DNA of 36,329 nucleotides from an uncultured bacterium (GCA_902774905.1 CACYKF010000016.1:1-36329), one strand, 5' to 3'. Positions 8,313-17,437 are shown, numbered from the stretch's first letter. Numbers and translations: made by a program. Notes: a model not told the origin generated them from the letters alone.

Positions 8313-8768
8313 ATGGAGAAAGATTTAAACATACTTATCATTAATGGTCCGAACATCAATATGTTAGGAGTTAGAGAACCCGAACAGTACGGCTCAAAAT
8401 CTTACAAAGATATTGAGATGGAACTTCATGAATATTCCTTTGAACTCGGAATAAATATTGAAATTTTCCAAAGCAACTGTGAAGGTGAAATTGTTGACAA
8501 AATCCAATATGCACTTGGTAACTTTGACGGTATAGTAATCAATGCCGGTGCTTACACTCACACAAGTGTTGCTATTCGTGATGCTTTGCTTGCGGTAAAA
8601 ATTCCGACCGTTGAAATTCATATTTCAAACATATACAGACGAGAAGAATTCAGACACGAGTCAATGTTTGCGGACGTTTGTGTAGGTCAGATTTGCGGAT
8701 TTAAAATCGACAGTTATAAACTCGGGTTGCAGGGGCTTGTTAATTTCTTAACAAGTGCTAACGACTAA
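8313..8768 (+). CDS. aroQ: Type II 3-dehydroquinate dehydratase
   Basis: A 151-residue protein, the normal length for the dodecameric type II enzyme that dehydrates 3-dehydroquinate to 3-dehydroshikimate (shikimate pathway, step 3). Active-site residues are recognisable: NGPNINMLG near the start, Arg21, Tyr26 (REPEQYG), Asn78 (INAGAYTHTS), His103 (EIHISN) and Arg114 (EEFRHES). No other shikimate genes are adjacent. The promoter lies right against the start codon. The next gene, lemA-like, starts 22 bp after its stop and has its own ribosome-binding site, so the two may be cotranscribed. Confidence 0.95.
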   Translation: MEKDLNILIINGPNINMLGVREPEQYGSKSYKDIEMELHEYSFELGINIEIFQSNCEGEIVDKIQYALGNFDGIVINAGAYTHTSVAIRDALLAVKIPTVEIHISNIYRREEFRHESMFADVCVGQICGFKIDSYKLGLQGLVNFLTSAND

Positions 8769-8790
8769 TTCCGAATAAGGATAATTAATT

Positions 8791-9339
8791 ATGAATAGTA
8801 CAATTTTGGCAGCAGTTGCCATAGTTTTGGTTTTGTTTGTTGTAGTTATTTATAACAGGCTTGTAACTTTGCGTAATTATGTAAAAGAAGCGTTTTCTAC
8901 AATGGATGTATATCTCAAAAAACGCTGGGATTTGGTGCCAAATCTTATTGAAATAGTTAAAGCATACGCAAAACATGAAAAAAGTTTATTGGAAGATATT
9001 ACCAAACTTCGTTCGGGTAATTACTCCGATATGTCTGATAATGATAAAATTGATACAAATAAAAAACTCGGCGAAAATTTATCTCAAATTATTGCAATTG
9101 TTGAAAATTACCCTGATTTAAAGGCAAACGAACACTATGCAAAACTAATGGAAGAATTAACATCCGTTGAAGATGATATTGCTAATTCAAGAAAATATTA
9201 TAATGGTTGCGTTAGAATTTTAAATAATACGGTCGAAATATTCCCCACAAGTCTGATTGCGGGGTTGTTTGGAATTAAGAGTGCAAAAATGTTTGAAATA
9301 ACGGAAGGTGAAAGACAAAATATAAAAGCGGAGTTTTAA
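8791..9339 (+). CDS. LemA family protein
   Basis: A 182-residue LemA-family protein. One N-terminal membrane helix (about 5-22) is followed by the conserved YNRLVTLRNYVKEAFSTMDV, the KKRWDLVPNLIE motif, and a long antiparallel helical domain ending AKMFEITEGER. The biochemical role of LemA proteins is not settled. The TAA stop abuts the ATG of a DUF2207 protein with no gap, a pairing seen in many bacteria, so the two probably act together at the membrane. Confidence 0.93.
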   Translation: MNSTILAAVAIVLVLFVVVIYNRLVTLRNYVKEAFSTMDVYLKKRWDLVPNLIEIVKAYAKHEKSLLEDITKLRSGNYSDMSDNDKIDTNKKLGENLSQIIAIVENYPDLKANEHYAKLMEELTSVEDDIANSRKYYNGCVRILNNTVEIFPTSLIAGLFGIKSAKMFEITEGERQNIKAEF

Positions 9340-11103
9340 ATGAAAAAGATTTTTGGTTTGATTTTTGGTTTATTAATTTGTATTTTTGTTGCAGTACCTG
9401 CATTTGCGGAAAATTTTTATATCACAAATTATGATGTAAATATTAATGTTGATAAAAACAAAACGGCACATGTAACAGAAGAAATTGATGTTAATTTTAC
9501 GGTTTCTTCTCACGGAATTTACAGAACAATACCGCTAAAAGGAAACAATATATCAAATATTCGTATTTATCCTTACCAGTACAGTGACAGTATTGAAGGT
9601 GATAACTTAAAAATTAAAATAGGAGACCCTGATGTATATGTAAATGGTCCTAAACATTATCAAATATCTTATGATTACAATTTTTTAGATAATAAAAACG
9701 AATTTTATTTCAATATAATCGGTACACAATGGGGAACAGAAATCCGAAAAGCAAGTTTTAGTGTAACAATGCCTGAAAAATTTGATTCTTCAAAAGCGGG
9801 ACTTTCTATAGGCAGAGAGGGAACGGCAGGTTTTAACGGCGGAGCGCAGTTTTTTGTAAACGAAAATACTCTTTCCGGTTATACAACTCAAACTTTGCCT
9901 GCTTATAACGGTATTACTTTGAGAGTTGAAGTGCCAAAGGGTTATTTTAACCATAAAACAAATTATGTTCCGATGATTGTTATAGCAATAATGCTTGTAT
10001 TGACTGTAATCAGTTGGTTTATATGGTTTAAATTCGGGAAAGACAAACCTGTAATTCCGGTTGTAACTTTTTATCCGCCCAAAAATTATAACAGTGCGGA
10101 AGTTGAATTGATGTATAAGGGTAAAGCAAGTGAAAAAAGCCTTGTATCTTTGATTTTTTACCTTGCTAATAAAGGTTATTTAAAAATTTCTGATAGTATG
10201 TTTGGGTTTGAAATTGAAAAAGTTAAAGAATATGACGGAAATAATCCTATAGAGAGTGCCTTTATGAGAGCATTAATTCCGAAAAATAAAATTAGTCAAG
10301 CAGAATTATCTGTCTCAAGGGTATTTTATAAAGAATGTCAAACAATTATAGAGCATATAAACAAGGCAAGAAATAAAATATTTGTAAAAGATTCAATAAA
10401 TCCCGGGCTGATATTTTTAATGTCATTATGTCTTTTGGGCATAGGCGCACTGACATTATTTTCACTGTTTAATTTTGATATATTCAGAATAATATCAATG
10501 GGTTTTGTAATTTTATTTCCGTTGATTGCAATAGGTGTATTAATTGCATTTTTTGTATCAGGGAGAAAAAATATTGAAACAGGTATTTTTATTATAATTT
10601 GGTCAGTCTTTTTTGGCGGAATACCTTTTTTGGGACTTTTATCAAGTATTGTAATAAATTCATCAACAATACCTGCGATATTTACCGGGGTAATTGGTCT
10701 TGTAGTTTCATCAATATGTCTTTATCATCTGCCTCAGAGAAATGATTTCGGTAACAAAATGCTTGGTGAGGTTTTGGGTTTGAAACATTTTATAGAAGTT
10801 GCGGAAAAACATCGTCTTGAAAAATTATTAGCAGAAAATCCGTCTTATGTGTATGATGTTTTGCCTTATGCTTATGTGTTAGATGTTTCTGACAAATGGA
10901 TAAAACAATTTGAAAGTATAATGACACTACAGCCTGATTGGTATAGCGGCAATGTATTGAATGTCCATAATTTCAACACATTTGCAAATAATATGAGTTC
11001 CGTTTCAATTCCTTCAAGTTCTAATGGCGGAGTATCATCATCTTCAGGCGGTGGTGGTCACTCCGGCGGCGGAGGAGGCGGTGGGGGCGGAGGCTCCTGG
11101 TAA
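9340..11103 (+). CDS. DUF2207 membrane protein
   Basis: A 587-residue protein with a signal peptide (cleavage likely after AFA at about 23), an extracytoplasmic DUF2207 beta domain (about 25-200), a membrane helix near 210-232, a cytoplasmic portion, two or more further spans (about 345-460), and a Gly/Ser-rich tail ending GGGGGGSW, the hallmark C-terminus of this family. It starts directly after the lemA-like stop codon and is followed by a strong terminator, so 8791-11103 is a two-gene unit. The function is unknown; an envelope role is inferred. Confidence 0.9.
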   Translation: MKKIFGLIFGLLICIFVAVPAFAENFYITNYDVNINVDKNKTAHVTEEIDVNFTVSSHGIYRTIPLKGNNISNIRIYPYQYSDSIEGDNLKIKIGDPDVYVNGPKHYQISYDYNFLDNKNEFYFNIIGTQWGTEIRKASFSVTMPEKFDSSKAGLSIGREGTAGFNGGAQFFVNENTLSGYTTQTLPAYNGITLRVEVPKGYFNHKTNYVPMIVIAIMLVLTVISWFIWFKFGKDKPVIPVVTFYPPKNYNSAEVELMYKGKASEKSLVSLIFYLANKGYLKISDSMFGFEIEKVKEYDGNNPIESAFMRALIPKNKISQAELSVSRVFYKECQTIIEHINKARNKIFVKDSINPGLIFLMSLCLLGIGALTLFSLFNFDIFRIISMGFVILFPLIAIGVLIAFFVSGRKNIETGIFIIIWSVFFGGIPFLGLLSSIVINSSTIPAIFTGVIGLVVSSICLYHLPQRNDFGNKMLGEVLGLKHFIEVAEKHRLEKLLAENPSYVYDVLPYAYVLDVSDKWIKQFESIMTLQPDWYSGNVLNVHNFNTFANNMSSVSIPSSSNGGVSSSSGGGGHSGGGGGGGGGGSW

Positions 11104-11110
11104 AAGTTTG

Positions 11111-11140
11111 AAAAAGGTGCGATATTTCGCACCTTTTTTT
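11111..11140 (+). terminator. Rho-independent terminator of the LemA/DUF2207 unit
   Basis: Stem AAAAAGGTGCGA (11111-11122) pairs with TCGCACCTTTTT (11127-11138) around a TATT loop, with further T. Its core stem GGTGCGA/TCGCACC is the same as in the terminator at 4121-4138. Confidence 0.92.
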
Positions 11141-11168
11141 GTTAAAATTCTATCTGACTTAACTCATA

Positions 11169-11378
11169 TTATTTAAATAAATCAATTATATTTATATTAA
11201 GAATAGATGCAATTTGTTCAATTTTATCAATAGGAATATTTACTTTATATCTCTCTAATTTAGAAATATAAGAATTATCACAACCCAATTTAAGCGAAAG
11301 TTCTTCTCTTTTTAATCCTGATTTTTCTCTGTATTTTTTAATATTATCGGATATTATCTTTCTGGCTAATTGACTCAT
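11169..11378 (-). CDS. XRE-family helix-turn-helix regulator
   Basis: A 69-residue single-domain Cro/C1-type HTH protein. The motif runs through LKREELSLKLGCDNSYISKL (about 23-42), followed by the usual ERYKVNIP and a final helix. It is divergent from the small gene at 11461. The gap between them holds two copies of a 13-bp palindrome, which suggests that it represses itself and its neighbour. No effector domain is present. Confidence 0.88.
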   Translation of the reverse strand: MSQLARKIISDNIKKYREKSGLKREELSLKLGCDNSYISKLERYKVNIPIDKIEQIASILNINIIDLFK

Positions 11379-11389
11379 GCTTCAATTAT

Positions 11390-11426
11390 GGAATATCATT
11401 CTATTAATTAACAGGAATAGCATTCC
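11390..11426. promoter_or_regulatory. Paired palindromic operators of the XRE regulator
   Basis: Two sites of the form GGAAT-N3-ATTCC: GGAATATCATTCT at 11390-11402 (one mismatch) and GGAATAGCATTCC at 11414-11426 (perfect). Their centres are 24 bp apart, near two or two and a half helical turns. They lie in the divergent intergenic region between the regulator and the gene at 11461. Confidence 0.65.
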
Positions 11427-11460
11427 ATTATATAAAATAAATTTAATAAGAGGTAAATAT

Positions 11461-11739
11461 ATGGTTGATTATGATATTGATGATTTAATAGATTCTATTT
11501 ACAATCATAATGGAAATAAAGGTAGTTTGCCTAATGTAATTTTAGACAATTTAGAAGTAAAGTTTTTAAAAGGATTAGCAGATGGGAAAAGTTTAGAAGA
11601 AATAAATAGTATTATCAAAAATTTTTCCGAAACAGAAACTTTTAATACCGTATCAATGAGATTATTAGAAAAACTTGAGGCTTTTACACTTCCCCACGCT
11701 ATTTTAAAAGTTATTAAAATGAAATTAATTGAATTTTAA
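11461..11739 (+). CDS. Small hypothetical protein, divergent from XRE regulator
   Basis: A 92-residue acidic helical protein without recognisable motifs. The ATG at 11461 is chosen because TAAGAGGTAAAT precedes it; an upstream ATG at 11377 would run through the operator region and overlap the regulator start. Its position opposite an XRE regulator with shared operators suggests co-regulation, and a toxin-antitoxin-like or phage-lysogeny-like arrangement is possible but unproven. Confidence 0.6.
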   Translation: MVDYDIDDLIDSIYNHNGNKGSLPNVILDNLEVKFLKGLADGKSLEEINSIIKNFSETETFNTVSMRLLEKLEAFTLPHAILKVIKMKLIEF

Positions 11740-11764
11740 ATATATTCTCTGTATAGGCGGTAAA

Positions 11765-12007
11765 TTACAACTGTGAAGAAATTTCTGCAACGATACGGAA
11801 AATGTCCGCTCCGCCAACACTGACTTCCAAAATCAAATGTGATGCAATAAATACGGTTTCCTGATATGCCATTGTATCAACATCTATTATGTCAAATTCA
11901 ACATAATCTTCCCCGACATATTTAATTTTTCCGTATTCTCCGCCCATTGCCCATTTCATATAAGCATATTGGTTTTCAAACGCTTTTAGTTTATTTATGA
12001 GTTTCAT
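11765..12007 (-). CDS. Small hypothetical protein
   Basis: An 80-residue soluble protein, no family recognised. It contains the stretch KIKYVGEDYVEFDIIDVDT, which looks like a beta-rich (Sm/SH3-like) segment, and a hydrophobic C-terminal half. GAGGGGTACGA lies before the ATG. It lies 57 bp downstream of the 213-residue gene on the same strand, so the two may be cotranscribed. Confidence 0.55.
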   Translation of the reverse strand: MKLINKLKAFENQYAYMKWAMGGEYGKIKYVGEDYVEFDIIDVDTMAYQETVFIASHLILEVSVGGADIFRIVAEISSQL

Positions 12008-12064
12008 TCGTACCCCTCTACAATAACATCATAATTATTTTTTCTCTCAAGTCAATTTATTAAT

Positions 12065-12706
12065 TTAAGCGGTAAATGTTCTCGGATAGCCTTCTTTGTG
12101 ATATTCGTTCGGTCCGCAGACATTTTCAACGACTTTTAGAACAAATTCTCTCGGTGCATCCGTTTGATTGAGTGTAAATTCCTGCCCTGTAAATTTGATT
12201 TTAAAAATACATTTTTGAGTTTCATCCGGCGGGATAAATAATGACGCAATTTCATTTTCCAAAAGTCTTGTCATCTCTTCTTCGTGGTCTTTTACACCTT
12301 GCATAATTTCGTTATAATTCCCTTTTAGTGCCATAATTCTGTTTGACGGAATGTTTCTGCCATCATCTCTTGAAAGCACTTGAGGTTCAAAATTGCAACG
12401 AGTTGTAAAACTTATTGTTTTCCACAAAATATTTATTACTGCTACTGATTTAACGGCATCAGATTCAACATAAATATTTTGGGTTGAAACTCCTCTTGAT
12501 GAAAACGATTGTTTCATATTATCGGAAACAATATTCAGGCAATCAATCATTCTTGAAAATACTTCATTTGTATTGACTGTTGCATGCTGATAATTCAAAA
12601 ATTGCTTATACATGTGGGTTGATAGAAGTTCAACTCTGTCTTGTATTACTATATCTTTTTTGGTTGCAGTTTCGGAATTGTCAAAACTTTCAAAATTATT
12701 AAGCAA
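12065..12706 (-). CDS. Hypothetical protein
   Basis: A 213-residue protein with no recognised domain. No signal peptide or membrane span is visible. The N-terminal half looks helical and the C-terminal half alternates beta-like segments (KCIFKIKFTGQEFTL). The ATG is preceded by AAGGAAACAAAA. Together with the 80-residue gene downstream it forms a small minus-strand unit of unknown role. Confidence 0.55.
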   Translation of the reverse strand: MLNNFESFDNSETATKKDIVIQDRVELLSTHMYKQFLNYQHATVNTNEVFSRMIDCLNIVSDNMKQSFSSRGVSTQNIYVESDAVKSVAVINILWKTISFTTRCNFEPQVLSRDDGRNIPSNRIMALKGNYNEIMQGVKDHEEEMTRLLENEIASLFIPPDETQKCIFKIKFTGQEFTLNQTDAPREFVLKVVENVCGPNEYHKEGYPRTFTA

Positions 12707-12983
12707 TTTTTTGTTTCCTTTTTATAAGATATTTGTAAACTAAAAACACTCTCTTGTAAAGATTATACATTTTTTTTGAATAAAAATAAATACTTAAATG
12801 GGGTTATTTACAAATTTTATTATTTGAAATTTTATTCGGCATCCTTATAAGAGAATACATGAAGTCATTGATCTGACCGAAATTTGTAAAATAATCTCAT
12901 ACATTTAGATTATGACGCACATTAATATATATCATATAATAACCTTGATGTAGAATATTCACTCGTATAAGAGGGGTAAAATA

Positions 12984-14273
12984 ATGAAAAAGAAAATAAG
13001 TCTTTTACTTACGGCAATAATGTTAGCAGGTGTCATACCGCAAATTTCTTACGGTTTTGTAAATCCGCTCAAAAACTACGATTTATATGCCGATACGCAC
13101 AATGACAATTCTCCTCGTGATAATGCTATGAGTGAAATGTATTATACCGACAATGCGCAAAATTCAGCCTCTACAAACAGACCGCCGCAACAGGTTCCGA
13201 CAACAGCAGAAGGCGGAGTTGAGGTTAATGTTGAAATTCCGCAAAGAAGAAATGAGTATTTAAGAGAATCTTCAAGAAAAGTTTTCGGTACAGGTGCGGG
13301 GAATTGGACTAAAAAACCTTATTTTTATGATGCGCCGAATTTAGAAAGTATTAAGAAAAAATATCGTCTGAGTAATTTTGCAGGCTGTATGCAGGAATGT
13401 GAAGCCTATGTTCAATCTCATCCTTACGATACATTAGGATATTATTATCTTGCAATGAGTTATGCTAAATGCGGTAAAAAAGAAGACGCAATTCTTGCAT
13501 ACGAAAGAGTTATAAACCTGAATGATAATCCTATGATAGTAAAATATGCAACAAACGGCAGAAATTGTGTCATTGGTAATGAAGATGAGGCAAAATGTTT
13601 TCAGAATGTTAATGAACCTGAATATTTGTACCCATACAGAGATATGGCAGGCGAAATCGGTTTGACACCTGTTAATCCGCAAGATTTGATAAACAGAAAT
13701 CTGACAGAACTTCAACAAAGACTCAATCCGAATACTTCTTTTGTTGAACCCGGTCAGGAAAATCAAAATGGTCAGGAAAATCAGAACAAAATTACTTTGC
13801 CGTTCCAAAATCAGGATGATTCTTTAGACAGATTTATCAATGCTCCATACGGCTCAGGCTTCTCACCTGAACTTGAACAGGAATATAAGCAACTGCAACT
13901 TAAAAATCTGCAGCAACAAATTAACAGTGAGGATGATAATTCTCCGGGTAAATATTTCCAAAATATCAGAGATATCAAAAATTTTGATAAAAAGAAATCT
14001 GAAGGGGAAGAAACAATAAAACTTGCACTTGCAGATCAAATGGATGTTGAAGATATTTTAAAAAACCCTGAATATATTCAAAATAAAAAAGAACTTGATG
14101 AAATAAAAATGATGTTTGGAGATTATGGCACAAGTGATTTGTCATCTGATATAACAACTATGCTTCCTCAACTTGCAAAAGACGGACAAAATGTTTCACC
14201 TGAAGTTGTTCAAATGATGATGATGCAGACAGTTATGCCAAATATCATTGATACAAATTCTTCAGGATTTTAA
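12984..14273 (+). CDS. Secreted TPR-containing protein
   Basis: A 429-residue exported protein. The signal peptide has KKK and a hydrophobic stretch with cleavage near SYG (about 24). A polar, Asn/Gln-rich segment follows. A tetratricopeptide-like helical repeat region at about 112-180 (for example YDTLGYYYLAMSYAKCGKKE) precedes a Gln/Asn-rich C-terminal half with MMMMQTVMP near the end. AAGAGGGG precedes the ATG, and a -10-like TATAAT sits at about 12935. The following TPR gene starts 30 bp after its stop, so the two probably work as a pair. The binding partner is unknown. Confidence 0.75.
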   Translation: MKKKISLLLTAIMLAGVIPQISYGFVNPLKNYDLYADTHNDNSPRDNAMSEMYYTDNAQNSASTNRPPQQVPTTAEGGVEVNVEIPQRRNEYLRESSRKVFGTGAGNWTKKPYFYDAPNLESIKKKYRLSNFAGCMQECEAYVQSHPYDTLGYYYLAMSYAKCGKKEDAILAYERVINLNDNPMIVKYATNGRNCVIGNEDEAKCFQNVNEPEYLYPYRDMAGEIGLTPVNPQDLINRNLTELQQRLNPNTSFVEPGQENQNGQENQNKITLPFQNQDDSLDRFINAPYGSGFSPELEQEYKQLQLKNLQQQINSEDDNSPGKYFQNIRDIKNFDKKKSEGEETIKLALADQMDVEDILKNPEYIQNKKELDEIKMMFGDYGTSDLSSDITTMLPQLAKDGQNVSPEVVQMMMMQTVMPNIIDTNSSGF

Positions 14274-14303
14274 TTTGCATTAAAAGGTCTTTTAAAAAAA
14301 TAT

Positions 14304-14897
14304 ATGACATCAAAATATCAACAGGTTAAGCAGGATTTTTTATCAGGCAGATTAAAGGGCTGTCGTGATTATTTTGAATCTCATAACTATCCGCTTGAAA
14401 CAGGCTATTGTTATATGGTTCTTGATAATTTTGCAAAAGCAAAAGAACAATTTGAAAAAGCAAAAGTTGATAATATCCGGGGACATTGGGGTTTAATGCT
14501 TTTACAAATGATTGAAGAAAAAATTTCAATGTCACCTACCTATTTTGAAGTAAGAAATTTCCTTGAAACTGATTTAGACATATTTATAACTTACCGAAAA
14601 GGCGATATTGTTCAACAGATTATAAAATATGCAGATTTTATGGCTTTTTATAATATGGAGTGTTACAAATTTATCGGTCGTGCGTTTTGGGCTCATAACT
14701 TTATGACTCCTGCAATGTTTTTTCTGCAAAAAGCACAGGATAATTTGTATAAAGATCCTGAATTACATTATCTTTTAGCGTATATTCATTACACAAATAA
14801 AGATATCAAAAATTGCATCAGAGAGATTGACACCTGTCTTGATATTTTGCCTCAATATGCCCCTGCTGTGATGCTTAAAAAGAAGATTAATATTTAA
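14304..14897 (+). CDS. TPR-repeat protein
   Basis: A 197-residue protein without signal peptide, made of helical pairs with TPR consensus features: LETGYCYMVLDNFAKAKEQF near residues 30-50 and ELHYLLAYIHYTNKDIKNCI near 155-175. It is probably a cytoplasmic adaptor cotranscribed with the exported TPR protein upstream. Its last 11 bp overlap the convergent gene 14887-15768. The ATG is weakly preceded by AAAAGG. Confidence 0.75.
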   Translation: MTSKYQQVKQDFLSGRLKGCRDYFESHNYPLETGYCYMVLDNFAKAKEQFEKAKVDNIRGHWGLMLLQMIEEKISMSPTYFEVRNFLETDLDIFITYRKGDIVQQIIKYADFMAFYNMECYKFIGRAFWAHNFMTPAMFFLQKAQDNLYKDPELHYLLAYIHYTNKDIKNCIREIDTCLDILPQYAPAVMLKKKINI

Positions 14898-15768
14898 TCT
14901 TAATCTTTTCAATATCGTTAAAGTTAGATGCGTCAGATTTGGATTCGGTATCACCTAACAGCATAATTGCTTTAACTTTTGCCTTTTTACGGCGGGAATC
15001 TTTCGGGAAGATTGTGATAGGCTGATGCGCATAACTTCTTATCAAATCTCTTATCTGTTTTTTATCTTCGTCATTTAAATATATTGAAAAGACAAATACA
15101 TCTTTGATTTCACCTTTATCGGTTACATTAAACGAATAATAAAACCATGTTCCCAACCCGTAAAGGTCAAGACTTTTTATATACATACTGTCATCAAGTA
15201 TTCTGTTTACAAAATTACTTTTCCATGTACTCCAGTCAATATCCTGATATTTATACTTATTCATGTCAGAGCGATAGTCTTTATTGCCAAAACCGACATT
15301 ATAACTGCCAATATCCCCGTTTTCATTATTAAACGAACCGCCCTGATTATTGAAACTTCCACCGGTATTATTTAACCCGCCCTGATTACCAAAACCTGTG
15401 TTTTGGTTATTAAAGTTGCCTGTATTATTTACCCCTCCGCTGGTATTACTTAACTCGCCCTGATTACCAAAACCTGTGTTTTGGTTATTAAAGTTGCCTG
15501 TATTATTTACCCCTCCGCCGGTATTAGAAAAATTTCCCTGATTGCCGATATTGGTATTTTGATTACTCAAATTACCGGAATTATTAAATCCAACATCAGT
15601 ATTTGAAATCCCTGTATTACCCTGATTAATTACAATTTGCTGATTACTGACTTTTACTCTTGAAATTGTTTGCATATCTTTTGCATTAATAACCACAACA
15701 GATATGCCGATAAATAAGGCAACACCAAGTATTATAGGTATTTTGGGATTATGTTTTTTATTTCTCAT
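14887..15768 (-). CDS. Membrane-anchored Asn/Gly-repeat protein with TonB-like C-terminus
   Basis: A 293-residue protein: N-terminal membrane anchor (PKIPIILGVALFIGISVVVI, 9-28), then a long Asn/Gly/Gln-rich linker of imperfect repeats (about 45-150, NNTGNFNNQNTGFGNQG), then a globular domain (about 170-275). That domain contains DWSTWKSNFVNRIL, TWFYYSFNVTDKGEIKDVFV and KAIMLLGD, a pattern reminiscent of TonB C-terminal domains (WxxWxxxv, f.v...G.i..v). The layout of inner-membrane anchor, extended linker and periplasmic domain fits a TonB-like energy or force transducer; this is inference. It is the last gene of a minus-strand cluster with FHA-like and VWA proteins (16-bp and 27-bp gaps). 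DNA coding the linker contains a 78-bp tandem duplication. Confidence 0.65.
   Translation of the reverse strand: MRNKKHNPKIPIILGVALFIGISVVVINAKDMQTISRVKVSNQQIVINQGNTGISNTDVGFNNSGNLSNQNTNIGNQGNFSNTGGGVNNTGNFNNQNTGFGNQGELSNTSGGVNNTGNFNNQNTGFGNQGGLNNTGGSFNNQGGSFNNENGDIGSYNVGFGNKDYRSDMNKYKYQDIDWSTWKSNFVNRILDDSMYIKSLDLYGLGTWFYYSFNVTDKGEIKDVFVFSIYLNDEDKKQIRDLIRSYAHQPITIFPKDSRRKKAKVKAIMLLGDTESKSDASNFNDIEKIKIKY
15378..15533 (-). repeat. 78-bp tandem repeat within the TonB-like gene
   Basis: Two adjacent 78-bp units (15378-15455 and 15456-15533) are nearly identical, each coding 26 residues (VNNTGNFNNQNTGFGNQG core). More degenerate copies lie on both sides. A multiple of three keeps the frame, so slippage would change only linker length. 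Confidence 0.85.
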
Positions 15769-15784
15769 GTTTTAATATTAAAGA

Positions 15785-17410
15785 TTAGTCTAATGTTTGG
15801 AACACTTCATTGTAATTGTTTATTTTGTGCATTGTTCCGCTCAACATCATTGTTTCTGCAATCAATAATGCAGTCGGTACAAACGCTGCCATTGAACTGA
15901 TAAACATACCTGAAATATCTCCGCCGATTTCCTGAATAAAGTATGAAACATTCATTGTAAATTCAATCGCAACGATTACACAAGCAATAGCCATTGTAAT
16001 ATTCTTTTCCTTATGAAGTCCTTTAATAGCATCTAAACCGAGAATATTAACACCGTGGCTTGCATAATCATGGAAACCGTCAAATTTGATAATTTCTGAT
16101 GCCTTAATTTGTTTGCCTATAGTAAATGCTCTTACGAATGAAAAGAATGCAAAAATAATCAAAAATGTTGCAAGAACAAGGAAGATAGGGCTGAATCTTA
16201 AACCCGAAATTCTTATCCACCCTGCTGCTTCAGGGAAACAACTTGCCAAAGTGTTTGATACTCCATAAGCAAGGAATGGTGCGGTCAGCATACCGATTAA
16301 AATTTCACCCGACATTTTTATTTGTGTATTTAAAAGACTATCTTTAATAGAGTCTAATTTATTGTCACTTAAACTGTTAATATATTGAGAAATTAAAGAA
16401 CGATAACCTTTAAGGGTTGTTTCAAAATCTTCTCTGTATTCAACATTCATCAATTGATAATTTGCAGTTTTCAATTGGTATTTGAAATATCCTGATGCGG
16501 CAGAAACTATTGCAAGTGCGCCGACAAACAACAAAGATACAAAGATTGATGCAACAAATGCAATATCTTTATAGTAGAACAGGTTAATTGCATAGATTAC
16601 AAGCATAAATACGCATGAAGCGTAAACCATAAGTCTTTGTATATCATTATTTTCACCATATCTTTTATTCTGACTCGATTCAATCAGTGAGAAAACGGAT
16701 TGTTTCATTGCAAAAGACACTGCAAATACGATAAGTGAAATTGCAATTAAAAAGCCGTAATTTGTTGTTAAGTTAAGAACACCTTTGCTTGTATCAATAG
16801 GCAAGTGCAAAATAAAGTTTGTCATACCAAAAGAACAAATTATTGATAATACCAAAATTGCGGCATTAGCAACAAATGAAACTTTGCCTAAAGAAGATAT
16901 TTGATTTTTTAGAGCCTGAATTTTATATCCGATTTCTTTCACAATAGCAATTCTGTTATTTTCAATATTTCCGTTAAAAATATCTTTTTTATCTCTGTTA
17001 ATTATTCGGTTGTTTTGCACTTGAGTTGCCGCCCTTTCAGTTGTTGCAGTAGCAGTTGAAGATGCTGCTGTTGCTTTAAGTACCGTATTGTCTGTATCTG
17101 CTGATACATTTTTGTTTGATTCTATATTAACTACAACCAAAACACTCTCTTTCAATGCAGTATGCCCGATAGAAAAATGTCTTGGAACAAGAACTTTTTT
17201 GAAAGTTTTGTTATTGAACAAAACTTCACTGCTTTCATCGGAATTAACAAGTACATAACTGTTATATTTTGATGAAAACACCATTTTTACATTTATAATT
17301 TCATCGGTTCCGTCAATTACAAAATCACAGTCAGGGGTTGTACCGATGACTATGTTTTGTTTATCTTCAAAAACCTGAATATTGCTTCCGAATTTAATTT
17401 CTACATTCAT
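15785..17410 (-). CDS. FHA-like domain plus eight-span membrane protein
   Basis: A 541-residue protein. Residues 1-95 resemble an FHA domain (VIGTTPDCDFVI at 21-32, then a beta-rich stretch), though the usual phosphothreonine-binding Arg and Ser/His are not clear. A Thr/Ala-rich linker (100-140) leads to about eight membrane helices near 176-198, 219-241, 259-279, 283-305, 369-387, 405-427, 470-492 and 498-521. No transporter family is recognised. It lies between a VWA protein upstream and the TonB-like repeat protein downstream in one apparent operon, suggesting a membrane-embedded complex in which it is the central channel or scaffold. That role is inference. Confidence 0.6.
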   Translation of the reverse strand: MNVEIKFGSNIQVFEDKQNIVIGTTPDCDFVIDGTDEIINVKMVFSSKYNSYVLVNSDESSEVLFNNKTFKKVLVPRHFSIGHTALKESVLVVVNIESNKNVSADTDNTVLKATAASSTATATTERAATQVQNNRIINRDKKDIFNGNIENNRIAIVKEIGYKIQALKNQISSLGKVSFVANAAILVLSIICSFGMTNFILHLPIDTSKGVLNLTTNYGFLIAISLIVFAVSFAMKQSVFSLIESSQNKRYGENNDIQRLMVYASCVFMLVIYAINLFYYKDIAFVASIFVSLLFVGALAIVSAASGYFKYQLKTANYQLMNVEYREDFETTLKGYRSLISQYINSLSDNKLDSIKDSLLNTQIKMSGEILIGMLTAPFLAYGVSNTLASCFPEAAGWIRISGLRFSPIFLVLATFLIIFAFFSFVRAFTIGKQIKASEIIKFDGFHDYASHGVNILGLDAIKGLHKEKNITMAIACVIVAIEFTMNVSYFIQEIGGDISGMFISSMAAFVPTALLIAETMMLSGTMHKINNYNEVFQTLD

Positions 17411-17437
17411 TTAATTTTTTCTCTCTATTGCAAACTG

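Noticed and set aside
15320-15610. Regular repeats as a CRISPR array
   Set aside because: The repeats are contiguous, in frame and code an Asn/Gly-rich linker; there are no unique spacers and no cas genes.
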